Assembly: GCF_001440035.1 (NCBI RefSeq)
Contig: NZ_LJYG01000097.1
Coordinates: forward strand, 70,893-103,653
Source: Bradyrhizobium manausense
GTDB taxonomy: Bacteria > Pseudomonadota > Alphaproteobacteria > Rhizobiales > Xanthobacteraceae
Direction of reading: 5' to 3'
Length of the DNA: 32,761 nt
The first letter of the stretch is position 1. Each line of letters begins with the position of its first letter. Shown piece by piece: positions 24,813-32,279 of the stretch. Below the pieces are notes generated by a model that saw only the letters and a list, made by a program, of their open reading frames with translations, ran no database searches and was not told the DNA's origin. Made by a program: the position numbers and the translations under genes.

Positions 24813-26021
24813 ATGGCCATCATCCGCACCCCATCCACTGCCGTCCTGCTGATCACATTGGCGCTGGCGGGCACTGCCCGCGCTGAGATCAAAAGCGACG
24901 CCGTCCGCATCGGTGTGCTCACCGACATGAACGGCATCTTCGCGACCGCGATGGGCCCCGGCTCGGTCGAGGCGGCGCGGATGGCGGCAGAAGAGTTCGG
25001 CGGCAAGATCAACGGCAAGCCGATCGAGATCTTGCAGGCCGATCACCAGAACAAGCCGGATCTTGCGGCCTCGCTCGCGCGCAAATGGTTCAGCGACGGG
25101 GTGCAGGCGATCGCCGATGGCGGCAGCTCCGGCGCGGCACTCGCGGTGCAGGAGTTGGTGCGCGGCAACGGAAAGATCTTCCTGATCTCCGGTGCCGGCG
25201 CCAACCAGCTCACCGATGAGGCCTGCGCGCCGTCGAGCGTGCAGTGGACCCAGGACGCCTATTCAACCGCAACCGCTGTCGTCTCCGGCGTCATGCAGAC
25301 CAGCAAGGAGCCGTGGTTCTTCATCACCGGCGACTATGCTTTCGGCCACTCCATCGAGGCGACCGCGCGCGACCGGATCGCCGCACTCGGCGGCAAGGTG
25401 GCGGGCAGCGTCAAGGCCCAGCTCGGCACGCCCGACTACTCGTCGTTCCTGCTCCAGGCGCAGTCCTCTGGCGCAAAAATCCTCGCGATCAACGTCGCCG
25501 GCGACAATGCCACGGCGATCAAGCAGGCGGAGGAATTCGGCCTTGCGGACCAGGGCATCAAGATCGTGCCGATGTCGTTCCAGAACGTCGATATCGAGGC
25601 GGTCGGCCTCAAGGCGACGCGCGGCGATCTCATCGTCACCTCGTTCTTCGAGGACGTCTCACCGGCCGCGCGAAAGTTCTCCGATGCGTTCTATGCCCGC
25701 CGCAAGGCGATGCCCTCGCAGATCCAGGCCGGCGTCTATTCCGCCGTGCGCCACTATCTGCAAGCCGTGAAGGATACGGATTCCGACGACAGCGCGACCG
25801 TGATGGCAAAGATGAAGGCGACGCCCGTGTCGGACGCCTATACGACGAACGGCCGCATCCGCGAGGACCAGCGCATGGTGCACGATCTCTATCTGGTGCA
25901 GGTCAAGACGCCAGCGGAATCCAAGGGCCCGTGGGACTTCGTCAAGCTGGTCGCGACCATTCCGCCCGACCAGGCTTTTCGCCCGCTCGACCGCAGCAAG
26001 TGCAGCCTGGTGGGGAAATAA
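24813..26021 (+). CDS. Periplasmic ABC transporter substrate-binding protein (LivJ/HAAT type)
   Basis: A 402-residue protein with a Sec signal peptide (about 1-23, ending GTARA) and a type I periplasmic binding fold of the branched-chain amino acid/aromatic acid group. Typical elements are VRIGVLTDMNGIFATAMGPGSVEAARMA, GGSSGAALAVQELV and FITGDYAFGHSIEA. Rhizobia use many such proteins for aromatic acids. I start at the ATG 24813, after AGGAAA, because the signal peptide begins there. It follows the FAH gene by 41 bases and probably serves the aromatic substrate of this locus. No LivH/M/G/F genes follow; the next gene is convergent, so it must use a transporter encoded elsewhere. Confidence 0.9.
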   Translation: MAIIRTPSTAVLLITLALAGTARAEIKSDAVRIGVLTDMNGIFATAMGPGSVEAARMAAEEFGGKINGKPIEILQADHQNKPDLAASLARKWFSDGVQAIADGGSSGAALAVQELVRGNGKIFLISGAGANQLTDEACAPSSVQWTQDAYSTATAVVSGVMQTSKEPWFFITGDYAFGHSIEATARDRIAALGGKVAGSVKAQLGTPDYSSFLLQAQSSGAKILAINVAGDNATAIKQAEEFGLADQGIKIVPMSFQNVDIEAVGLKATRGDLIVTSFFEDVSPAARKFSDAFYARRKAMPSQIQAGVYSAVRHYLQAVKDTDSDDSATVMAKMKATPVSDAYTTNGRIREDQRMVHDLYLVQVKTPAESKGPWDFVKLVATIPPDQAFRPLDRSKCSLVGK

Positions 26022-26024
26022 CCC

Positions 26025-26918
26025 TCAGGCGAGATACCGCGTGAGATAGCCTTCCATGGCGTAGAGCGCGCAGAGCGCGAGGCTCGACCATACGGCGGCG
26101 CTGAAATACAGGAACATCCAGGTCAGCTCGCCCTTCCAATGCGCGATGTCGTGAGTCACCACCCAGCGCGTCGCAACATCATGCAGGCCTTCGAGGAGGC
26201 CCAGGAATCTTCCGCCCTCGGCGTGCCCTGCCCGCCAGCGGCTGAGATACATGGGAACGTCGACGGTGACGAGGAAGGCGAGGAAGCAGGCGATGCCGAC
26301 AATGCCCGCGATGAGCGCCCAACGCACCACGCCCTGGAATTCCGGCGTCAGGCGGCACAGGGCGATGCCGGCGAGGAAGAAGGTCACCGCCCACAGCGAG
26401 TTCTCGATCGCGTTGAAGAGGAAATTCGTCGTCACCACCGCGTACCAGGAGAAGCACTCCGCGATGATGATAACAGGCACGATCACCAGCGCGATGTTCA
26501 CCGCGGTCTCGGCGCCCGTCATCCGGCCGAGCTGATGCAGGATGATCGCCCACTGCGCGGCGAAGCAGACTTCGGCCACGGTCGCGACCGTGCGGCCGAC
26601 AAACACGCTCGACAGCCAGGTGTCGAACAGGCAGATGCGCTGCACGTCGGCGCGCGGCAATACCGAGCGAAAGGCACAGCCGAACACATAGGCCGCGCAG
26701 AGCAGGAACATCAGCCCGATGTCCGAGCCCCCGCCGACGCTGCCGGCGACGTTCGGATAGAACTCGCGATACAGCATGAACCAGACGAGAATATTCGCGG
26801 CGCTGACCAGCGTCAGGGACCCCCACCACCACGCCAGGGGATTTGACCGTGCCTGCCACCGCAACATGAACCGCTCCGCCGTAGTCATCTTGACATCCAA
26901 CGGTAGCAATCCTGTCAT
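26025..26918 (-). CDS. Integral membrane protein of unknown function
   Basis: A 297-residue protein with about seven hydrophobic segments and no motif I recognise. Striking parts are WWWGSLTLVSAANILVWFMLYREFY near the N-terminus, AECFSWYAVVTTNFLFNAIENSLWAV in the middle and WVVTHDIAHWKGELTWMFLYFSAAVWSS near the C-terminus; several charged residues in helices suggest a binding site. The first ATG at 26918 follows AAGGA and lies inside one of three TTATGACAG repeats; the ATG at 26888 is an alternative. It ends three bases from the convergent binding-protein stop. I cannot assign a function. Confidence 0.7.
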   Translation of the reverse strand: MTGLLPLDVKMTTAERFMLRWQARSNPLAWWWGSLTLVSAANILVWFMLYREFYPNVAGSVGGGSDIGLMFLLCAAYVFGCAFRSVLPRADVQRICLFDTWLSSVFVGRTVATVAEVCFAAQWAIILHQLGRMTGAETAVNIALVIVPVIIIAECFSWYAVVTTNFLFNAIENSLWAVTFFLAGIALCRLTPEFQGVVRWALIAGIVGIACFLAFLVTVDVPMYLSRWRAGHAEGGRFLGLLEGLHDVATRWVVTHDIAHWKGELTWMFLYFSAAVWSSLALCALYAMEGYLTRYLA

Positions 26919-26988
26919 AAATCCTTCGTTCCCGGCGACAGAAATCTGAGTGACGCCACTGTCATAATTGGCCTGGCCGCGCTGTCAT
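26912..26988 (-). promoter_or_regulatory. Three direct repeats of TTATGACAG upstream of the membrane protein gene
   Basis: On the minus strand, TTATGACAG occurs three times; the ATGACAG cores are at 26988-26982, 26965-26959 and 26918-26912. The spacings of 23 and 47 bases are close to two and four helical turns, so the sites face the same side. The plus-strand CTGTCATAA resembles half of a PHO box, but no second half lies at the usual 11-base offset. The last copy includes the ATG. Confidence 0.45.
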
Positions 26989-27022
26989 AATCGCAAACGC
27001 GCCTGCGTTTCCAGGCTTATCC

Positions 27023-27048
27023 GGGAGCGCCACTGCGAAGGCGCCCCC
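27023..27048. terminator. Hairpin downstream of the AHSA1-domain gene
   Basis: Arms GGGAGCGCC (27023-27031) and GGCGCCCCC (27040-27048), 8 of 9 paired, surround an 8-base loop 17 bases past the AHSA1 gene stop. No T-tract follows on the minus strand, so termination is only suggested. Confidence 0.35.
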
Positions 27049-27064
27049 GAATCACGCTGGCACC

Positions 27065-27550
27065 CTATTTCTTCAGCCCACCGACATAGGCCGCCAGCTT
27101 GTCCAGCGTCTGGTAGCCGTATTCGACGGCGCCGAAGCCGATCATGCCGTCGCGCTGTTCGGTGCTCGCGGCCAGCTGCCGCATCATCAGCACGGTCTTG
27201 CCGTTGGCCTGCTCGGCAAAGGTAATGGTGAAGCGGAACATGCCGGGATCATCGTCCTGGTCGACGCCGTGGTCCATCTCCATGAGGGACGGCCGCTCGA
27301 TGCGGAGGAAGCGCATCCGGTTCGGATAGACGGTGCCGTCGGGGCCGATCATGTTGAAGCGCCAGACGCCGCCGACCCGCACGTCGATCTCGAAGGTCTC
27401 GATCTCAAAGCCCTTCGGCCCGAACCATTGCGGCAGATGCTTCGGGTCGGACCACGCCTCGAACACCAGATCGCGCGGCGCGTCGATCACCCGCGACATC
27501 ACGATCTCGCGGTCGATCGACCATTGCGACAGGGCAGCATTCGTCATCAT
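27065..27550 (-). CDS. AHSA1/SRPBCC-domain protein
   Basis: A 161-residue START-like (SRPBCC) protein of the AHSA1 group. The N-terminal IVMSRVIDAPRDLVFEAWSDPKHLPQWFGPKGF, the central VGGVWRFNMIGPDGTVYPN and the C-terminal helix VEYGYQTLDKLAAYVGGLKK are typical. The fold binds hydrophobic ligands in other members; no substrate is known for this group. The ATG at 27550 overlaps the TGA of the ArsR regulator by one base, a common coupled ArsR-AHSA1 pair. The following ATG at 27547 is an equally good start. Confidence 0.9.
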   Translation of the reverse strand: MMTNAALSQWSIDREIVMSRVIDAPRDLVFEAWSDPKHLPQWFGPKGFEIETFEIDVRVGGVWRFNMIGPDGTVYPNRMRFLRIERPSLMEMDHGVDQDDDPGMFRFTITFAEQANGKTVLMMRQLAASTEQRDGMIGFGAVEYGYQTLDKLAAYVGGLKK

Positions 27551-27954
27551 CAGGTCCCTTTCCGTTTGCTTGGCTTGTTGGTTGTCTTCTCTGTCGTTTT
27601 GGCCGGCCGCTTGGCGGCCGCCTTCTCCTGCTTGAGCTTCATCACATAGGCCTCGAAGCGGTCGAGCCGCGCCTCCCAGATCGCGCGCTGGTGCTGGAAC
27701 CAGTCTTCCGCACCGACCAGCGCCTCGGGGCTGAGGCGGCAGGTGCGCACGCGGCCGGACTTCTCCGACTGCACGAGGCCGCTCAGCTCCAGCACGTGGA
27801 TGTGCTTCATGAAGCTCGGCAGCGCCATGTCGAACGGCTCGGCGAGTTCGCCGACCGAGGCCTCGCCGGCGCAAAGCCGCATCACGATCGCGCGCCGCGT
27901 CGGATCGGCGAGCGCCGCGAAAACCTGGTCGAGTCGGGGTTGTTGGTTAGCCAT
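27550..27954 (-). CDS. ArsR-family transcriptional regulator
   Basis: A 134-residue winged-helix regulator. The HTH core reads VFAALADPTRRAIVMRLCAGEASVGELAEPFDMALPSFMKHIHVLELSGLV. The ArsR metal-binding ELCVCDL motif is missing, so it is unlikely to sense metals. The C-terminus is a lysine-rich tail of about 27 residues (KQEKAAAKRPAKTTEK...), probably disordered and DNA-contacting. The predicted promoter TTGACG-N17-TATAGT puts the transcription start at the ATG 27954, suggesting a leaderless mRNA. It probably represses itself and the coupled AHSA1 gene. Confidence 0.9.
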   Translation of the reverse strand: MANQQPRLDQVFAALADPTRRAIVMRLCAGEASVGELAEPFDMALPSFMKHIHVLELSGLVQSEKSGRVRTCRLSPEALVGAEDWFQHQRAIWEARLDRFEAYVMKLKQEKAAAKRPAKTTEKTTNKPSKRKGT

Positions 27955-27961
27955 GTAGCAA

Positions 27962-27990
27962 ACTATAACCACAGCGCGAGCGGGCGTCAA
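27962..27990 (-). promoter_or_regulatory. Sigma70-type promoter of the ArsR-AHSA1 operon
   Basis: On the minus strand TTGACG (27990-27985), a 17-base spacer and TATAGT (27967-27962) form a near-consensus promoter. The ATG of the ArsR gene (27954) begins eight bases past the -10, so transcription should start at or one base before it. Confidence 0.65.
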
Positions 27991-27996
27991 TGATTG

Positions 27997-28012
27997 TTAG
28001 CTCAGAAGCTAA
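27997..28012. promoter_or_regulatory. Inverted repeat just upstream of the ArsR promoter
   Basis: TTAGCT (27997-28002) and AGCTAA (28007-28012) around CAGA form a perfect 6-base inverted repeat, seven bases upstream of the -35. It could be an ArsR-type operator or an activator site. Confidence 0.4.
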
Positions 28013-28020
28013 GTATTCTC

Positions 28021-28108
28021 TTGTAGCCCGGATGGAGCGAAGCGCAATCCGGGTCTCTTCGCCCTGCAGACCTTCCCGGATTTCGCTTTCGCTCCATCCG
28101 GGCTACAA
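28021..28108. repeat. REP-like palindrome, type C
   Basis: The left arm (28021-28053) begins TTGTAGCCCGGATGGAGCG and the right arm (28075-28108) is its near-perfect complement, ending in CATCCGGGCTACAA. Only a few mismatches interrupt the pairing, around a 21-base centre. I remember this GTAGCCCGGATGGAGCG family as common between Bradyrhizobium genes. Confidence 0.88.
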
Positions 28109-28200
28109 AGCGGAACCTGCACGCGCAATCGTGAATTGGGATGCGCAGCCCTCCCCGCTAGAACAACATTCGGGGCGCACCGCATCATCAGTCAGAGCAC

Positions 28201-29385
28201 GTGCCACCTGTTGTCACCTCCCCGCAAATCACCCGGCGATCCCTCGCCCGCGCCGCGCTTGTTCCCTTCGTGGTTGCGCTGGCCCGGCCGCATCGTGCCT
28301 CGGCGGATTCGGACATGATTGCGCAGATGCGCGACATCGTCGCTGCCGAGCTCGCGCCCACCGCGACGCCGGATCACCCGGGCGGCCTCGCCGCCGCGCT
28401 CTATGCCGGCCGCCATGTCGAATTCTTCAGCTACGGCCTTGCCGACGCCGCCACCAGGCGGCCCGTGACGCCGGACACGCAGTTCAACCTCGCCTCGTTG
28501 CGAAAGCCGTTCGAGGCCGCGCTGGTGGCAGCAGGCACGCTGCGCGGCGAGCTCAGGCTCGACGATCCCGTGCCGAAATATCTGCCCGAGCTCACCGGCG
28601 ACTATGTCCGCAGCATCACAATCGGCGAGCTCGCCACGCACACCTCGGGCCTGCTGCTCCCAACCGATCACCCGCCCTGGCCGAACGAGACCTACTCGCA
28701 GGCGCAATTCATCGCGATGCTCAACGCCTTCACGCCGCCCGCGGGCATCGCGCCGGGCAAGCAGCGCATCTACAGCCATGCCGGTTACGTCCTGCTTCAG
28801 CTCGTGCTCGAGCGCTGCTATCGCACGCCGATCGCCGGACTGATCGAAAGCCGCGTGCTCAAGCCGCTCGGCATGCGCGCAACATCCGTTCCCGAACGAG
28901 GACCGGACAATCGCGCGGTCATGGATGAGGCCATAATGCGGCGCGTCGTGCAGGGCTATTCCGACCAGGGCAGCGCGATCGGCCCGATCGGAGACCAGCA
29001 GAGTTATTTCGACTTCCCCGGCACGGGCCAGATGTTCTCGTCCGCGCGCGATCTCGCGACATTCGTCGCGGCCTGTGTCGACGGCCGCAGCATCGACCCG
29101 CGTCTGCGGGAGGCCTTGCGCATGACACAGCGCGAAGTTTTCCACGTCGACCAGAGGTACGAGCAGGCGACCTTCGGCCAGGCCATGGCCTGGGAGACCG
29201 TCCACCTGCCCGGCGTCACCATCGTCGACAAGCCGGGCGGCCTCAACAATGCATCGGGCTATATCGGCCTCGTGCCGGCGCACCGGATCGGCATCGTGCT
29301 GCTTGCCAATCGCGGCGACTATCCGCACGAGATCGCCCGCTACAAGATCCTGCCTGCGCTGGCGAGACTGGTGGCGCACGCCTGA
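28201..29385 (+). CDS. Tat-exported class C beta-lactamase-like serine hydrolase
   Basis: A 394-residue protein with a twin-arginine signal (TRRSLARAAL at 11-20, cleavage near HRASA-DS). The serine hydrolase motif SLRK at 99-102 supplies the nucleophile Ser99 and Lys102. The usual YxN is Tyr191-Ser-His193 instead, and the KTG box is Lys344-Pro-Gly. These changes fit the broad beta-lactamase/DD-peptidase/esterase group (PF00144) rather than a proven AmpC. A GTG at 28201 is the first start after an in-frame stop; it has no clear ribosome binding site. It is convergent with the SDR gene, nine bases apart. Confidence 0.87.
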   Translation: MPPVVTSPQITRRSLARAALVPFVVALARPHRASADSDMIAQMRDIVAAELAPTATPDHPGGLAAALYAGRHVEFFSYGLADAATRRPVTPDTQFNLASLRKPFEAALVAAGTLRGELRLDDPVPKYLPELTGDYVRSITIGELATHTSGLLLPTDHPPWPNETYSQAQFIAMLNAFTPPAGIAPGKQRIYSHAGYVLLQLVLERCYRTPIAGLIESRVLKPLGMRATSVPERGPDNRAVMDEAIMRRVVQGYSDQGSAIGPIGDQQSYFDFPGTGQMFSSARDLATFVAACVDGRSIDPRLREALRMTQREVFHVDQRYEQATFGQAMAWETVHLPGVTIVDKPGGLNNASGYIGLVPAHRIGIVLLANRGDYPHEIARYKILPALARLVAHA

Positions 29386-29394
29386 GCTCCTGCC

Positions 29395-30099
29395 TCAGAC
29401 CGAGCGGGTCAGCCCGCCGTCGACGCGGATGTTCTGGCCGGTGATGTAGGCCGCGCCCTCGGACGCCAGGAACGAGACGGTCGCCGCGATCTCCTCGACC
29501 TTGCCGTAACGCTTCAGCGGCACGCTGTCGCGACGGGCATCCGTCTGCGGCAGGCTGTCGATCCAGCCGGGCAGCACGTTGTTCATGCGGATGTTGTCAC
29601 CCGCGTGGGTGTCGGTGAAGATCTTCGTGAAAGCGGCAAGACCCGCGCGGAACACCGCCGAGGTCGGAAACATCGCGCTCGGCTCGAACGCCCAGGCGGT
29701 CGAGATATTGATGATGGCGCCGCCCTTCTGCGCCTGCATCACCGGCGTCACCAGTCTGACAGGACGGATCACGTTGAGCAGATAGGTGTCGAGACCGATG
29801 TGCCACTGCTCGTCGGTGATCTCCGTGATGGCGGCGCGCGGGCCGTGGCCGGCGCTGTTGACCAGCACGTCGATGCGTCCCCACTTCGCCAGCGCCCCGT
29901 CGACGAGCCGCTTCAGGTCGTCATTCGACTTATTCGAGCCGGTCACACCAAGCCCGCCGAGTTCGGCTGCGAGTGCCTCGCCCTTGCCGGAGGACGACAG
30001 GATCGCGACGTGAAAACCGTCGGCGGCAAGCCGCCGCGCGGCTCCTGCTCCCATGCCGCTGCCGCCTGCGGTGACGAGCACGACCTTCTCTGCTCCCAT
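29395..30099 (-). CDS. SDR-family protein with non-canonical active site
   Basis: A 234-residue short-chain dehydrogenase fold. The cofactor loop is TAGGSGMG (10-17). NSAG appears at 81-84, and the C-terminal GQNIRVDGGLTRSV is normal. The catalytic Ser133 (NISTAW) is present, but the YxxxK motif is missing: the alignment of SAVFRAGLAAFTK places Ser147 and Arg151 where Tyr and Lys are expected. The IRMNNVLPGWIDSLP stretch marks a known divergent subgroup of rhizobial SDRs. It may bind NAD(P) with altered or no redox activity. Confidence 0.88.
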   Translation of the reverse strand: MGAEKVVLVTAGGSGMGAGAARRLAADGFHVAILSSSGKGEALAAELGGLGVTGSNKSNDDLKRLVDGALAKWGRIDVLVNSAGHGPRAAITEITDEQWHIGLDTYLLNVIRPVRLVTPVMQAQKGGAIINISTAWAFEPSAMFPTSAVFRAGLAAFTKIFTDTHAGDNIRMNNVLPGWIDSLPQTDARRDSVPLKRYGKVEEIAATVSFLASEGAAYITGQNIRVDGGLTRSV

Positions 30100-30178
30100 G
30101 ACTGATCATCCCTGTGATAACGTAGAGGCGAACCCAAATTCAGGCTGCTATGGCTCAGCCTATCGTCTGGCCTTCTAC

Positions 30179-30207
30179 AGCCAGACTTGCCCGCAAGCCA
30201 GACTTGC
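30179..30207. repeat. Short direct repeat upstream of the GNAT gene
   Basis: AGCCAGACTTGC occurs at 30179-30190 and 30196-30207, a 17-base period, within the 139-base divergent region between the SDR and GNAT genes. It may be a local duplication or a tandem regulator site. Confidence 0.45.
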
Positions 30208-30238
30208 TAATAAGCCCATCGTCACGAGGCACCACGAC

Positions 30239-31081
30239 ATGAGTGATTTGCAGATCCGCAATCTGCGCCCCGAGGAGATCTCCATCGCCATCGACTGGGC
30301 AGCGGCGGAAGGGTGGAATCCCGGCCTGCGAGACGCCGCCTGCTTCGCGATTCCTGACGCAAAAGGCTTCTTCGTCGGCGAGATCGACGGCGAGCCGGTC
30401 GCATCAGTGTCCTGCGTCAGTTATGACGAACGCTTCGCCTTCCTCGGCTTCTACATCGTGCGCGCAGGCTTTCGTGGCAGAGGCTACGGCCTGCGTCTCT
30501 GGAACGCCGCGATCGCGCATGCGGGCGCGCGGGTCATCGGGCTCGACGGCGTCGTGGCGCAGCAGGACAACTACAAGAAGTCAGGCTTCCAGCTCGCTTA
30601 CGCCAATATCCGCTATGGCGGCATCGTTGCATCGCCGCCAAAGCCACCCGCCGAGATTGTTGCGCTCGATACGATCCCATTTGCGCTTGTACAAGCTGAC
30701 GACGCCACCGTCTTCCCTGCCCCGCGCGCGGCGTTCTTGCGCGCCTGGATCGATACGCCAGGACACGTCGGCCGCGCACTGCTGCGCGACGGCAAGCTTG
30801 CCGCGTGGGGCGTGATCCGCCCCTGCCGGACCGGCCACAAGATCGGCCCGCTGGTAGCTGATGACCGTGCCGCGGCGGAAGCGGTTGCGCAGGCCTTGCT
30901 GGCGAGCCCCGGCTGCAACGAATTTGTGCTCGACATCCCCGCGATGAACCGCGATGCTATTGCGCTTGCGGAATGCCTTGGGCTGAAGCCGACATTCGAA
31001 ACGGCGCGAATGTACACTGGACCGATCCCGTCACTGCGGCTTGACCGCGTGTTCGGCGTAACCAGCTTTGAACTGGGCTAG
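30239..31081 (+). CDS. Two-domain GNAT acetyltransferase
   Basis: A 280-residue protein. The N-terminal GNAT domain (about 1-140) carries the acetyl-CoA pyrophosphate loop in FYIVRAGFRGRGYGLRLWNAAI and ends with the QDNYKKSGFQLAYAN segment. The C-terminal half (about 150-275) fits a YitH/HepA-type acetyltransferase domain, including RTGHKIGPLVADD and the ending ARMYTGP. The ATG at 30239 is the family-consistent start (MSDLQIRNLRPEE); upstream codons in the same frame are not conserved-looking. The acceptor substrate is unknown. Confidence 0.88.
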   Translation: MSDLQIRNLRPEEISIAIDWAAAEGWNPGLRDAACFAIPDAKGFFVGEIDGEPVASVSCVSYDERFAFLGFYIVRAGFRGRGYGLRLWNAAIAHAGARVIGLDGVVAQQDNYKKSGFQLAYANIRYGGIVASPPKPPAEIVALDTIPFALVQADDATVFPAPRAAFLRAWIDTPGHVGRALLRDGKLAAWGVIRPCRTGHKIGPLVADDRAAAEAVAQALLASPGCNEFVLDIPAMNRDAIALAECLGLKPTFETARMYTGPIPSLRLDRVFGVTSFELG

Positions 31082-31234
31082 TTCGATTTTGATTTAGGGC
31101 CGTGCCCACCTGGAATTTGTAATCTGGTTCACGTCGCCACTGTGGCGCAACGTGTATGCGTGTTGCATCCGCCAATTTTGCCGGACGGCTCGAACGACAT
31201 TTCTTGACCAGCGCTATTTCATCGAGAGGATTTC

Positions 31235-31549
31235 ATGAGCGAAGCCAGAACCAAGATCCGCTCTTCCCAGCATACGGCCGATGACACGGAGCGCCTCGGC
31301 ATCGCGGCCGCCTTGGTGCTTGCCGTTGCGGCGGCCCTCGGGATTCACACGCTCGTCTCTGTGCCGACGATCCGGGAAGCCGGGCGGGCCGAGCTCGCGC
31401 GCGTCATTGCCGATGAGGATCGGGATGTCTGCGGACAGTTCGGGTTGCGCCCGGGAACGAGCGCATTTGTCGTCTGCAGCCGTGAGCTCGCCAATGTCAG
31501 GCGAAAACAGTCCGAGCGCGACCAGGCGGCCGCCGCGGGCTTTTTGTAG
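31235..31549 (+). CDS. Small single-pass membrane protein, unknown
   Basis: A 104-residue protein with GAGAGGA at good spacing from the ATG. A single hydrophobic segment at about residues 22-45 (GIAAALVLAVAAALGIHTLVSV) follows a charged N-terminus. The C-terminal part has two cysteines (DVCGQFG and VVCSRELANV) and could face the periplasm. I do not recognise a family; similar short proteins occur in Bradyrhizobium as conserved hypotheticals. Confidence 0.65.
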   Translation: MSEARTKIRSSQHTADDTERLGIAAALVLAVAAALGIHTLVSVPTIREAGRAELARVIADEDRDVCGQFGLRPGTSAFVVCSRELANVRRKQSERDQAAAAGFL

Positions 31550-31574
31550 CAAGCCGTGAAATGCGGCGCGCTGC

Positions 31575-32027
31575 TCAGTAGCAGCGCGTGATGTTGACCG
31601 TGTGCTCGGCACCACCGCGGCCCGGCACCGTCACCTGCTCCGTTGGGCAGCTCGACACATAGGGCCGGTCGGACGGCACGACGTTCGGCGGGAAGCGATG
31701 CGCCCAGTCCCAGGGAACGTCGTAGGTGTAGGTATAGCGAACATCGTTGGTGGCGGGCTGGTCGGCGTAAGCGAACGGCTCGCTGTAGCCGGCTCCGTCG
31801 TTGTAGAAAGCGCCGCCCCCGGGCCAGTAAACCCAGGGATTGTTGAAGCGATGGCCGTGGCCATGGAACCGTGCGCCCGGCGCGATCGGCGGGCGCACTG
31901 CCGGCGCGGCGGTCACCATGCCGTGCGGCGCGGCGCCGCCCGGTCGTGCAAAGCTTTCGCTGGAGCCGAGAAGCAGCGCGGCTGCGCTGAACGAGGCGAA
32001 CAAGGCCCCATATGATCTGGACATCAT
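31575..32027 (-). CDS. Small secreted protein, unknown
   Basis: A 150-residue protein from ATG ATG at 32027. It has a signal peptide (MSRSYGALFASFSAAALLLGSSESFA), then an Ala/Pro-rich stretch and an aromatic, His-rich middle (HGHGHRFNNPWVYWPGGGAFYND). The C-terminal half has two cysteines (SSCPTEQVTVPGRGG and NITRCY) that could form a disulfide. It probably resides in the periplasm or outside the cell. No catalytic motif is visible. The AT-rich stretch at 32109-32125 upstream may contain its promoter. Confidence 0.7.
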   Translation of the reverse strand: MMSRSYGALFASFSAAALLLGSSESFARPGGAAPHGMVTAAPAVRPPIAPGARFHGHGHRFNNPWVYWPGGGAFYNDGAGYSEPFAYADQPATNDVRYTYTYDVPWDWAHRFPPNVVPSDRPYVSSCPTEQVTVPGRGGAEHTVNITRCY

Positions 32028-32157
32028 GATACGCACCACACTCGTTTGGCTTCGCGAGACGGCTCCCCATCGCGACGCTAGGCCGGTCCATCACCCGTCC
32101 GCAAACCTATAATTAATTATTGGTTAAGGCACGCGATTAATGGGAACCCGGTGGTCT

Positions 32158-32273
32158 CGTAGGGTGGATTAGACGACGGCTGCGCGAAGCGCAGTCGACG
32201 GCGTAATCCACCGCGTTTGTCACCGCGAAGACGGACAGTGGTGGATTACGCCTTCGGCTAATCCACCCTACGA
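32158..32273. repeat. Nested palindromic repeat, type D
   Basis: Sixteen-base outer arms TCGTAGGGTGGATTAG (32158-32173) and its complement (32258-32273) enclose a second pair, GGCGTAATCCACC (32200-32212) and GGTGGATTACGCC (32240-32252), plus a small hairpin CTGCGC/GCGCAG (32180-32194) around GAA. I remember this GTAGGGTGGATTAG type as widespread in Bradyrhizobium. Confidence 0.88.
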
Positions 32274-32279
32274 AGGGGC

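Noticed and set aside
26912..26988. Complete PHO box before the membrane protein gene
   Set aside because: CTGTCATAA copies are spaced 47 and 23 bases, not the 11 bases between half-sites that PhoB requires.
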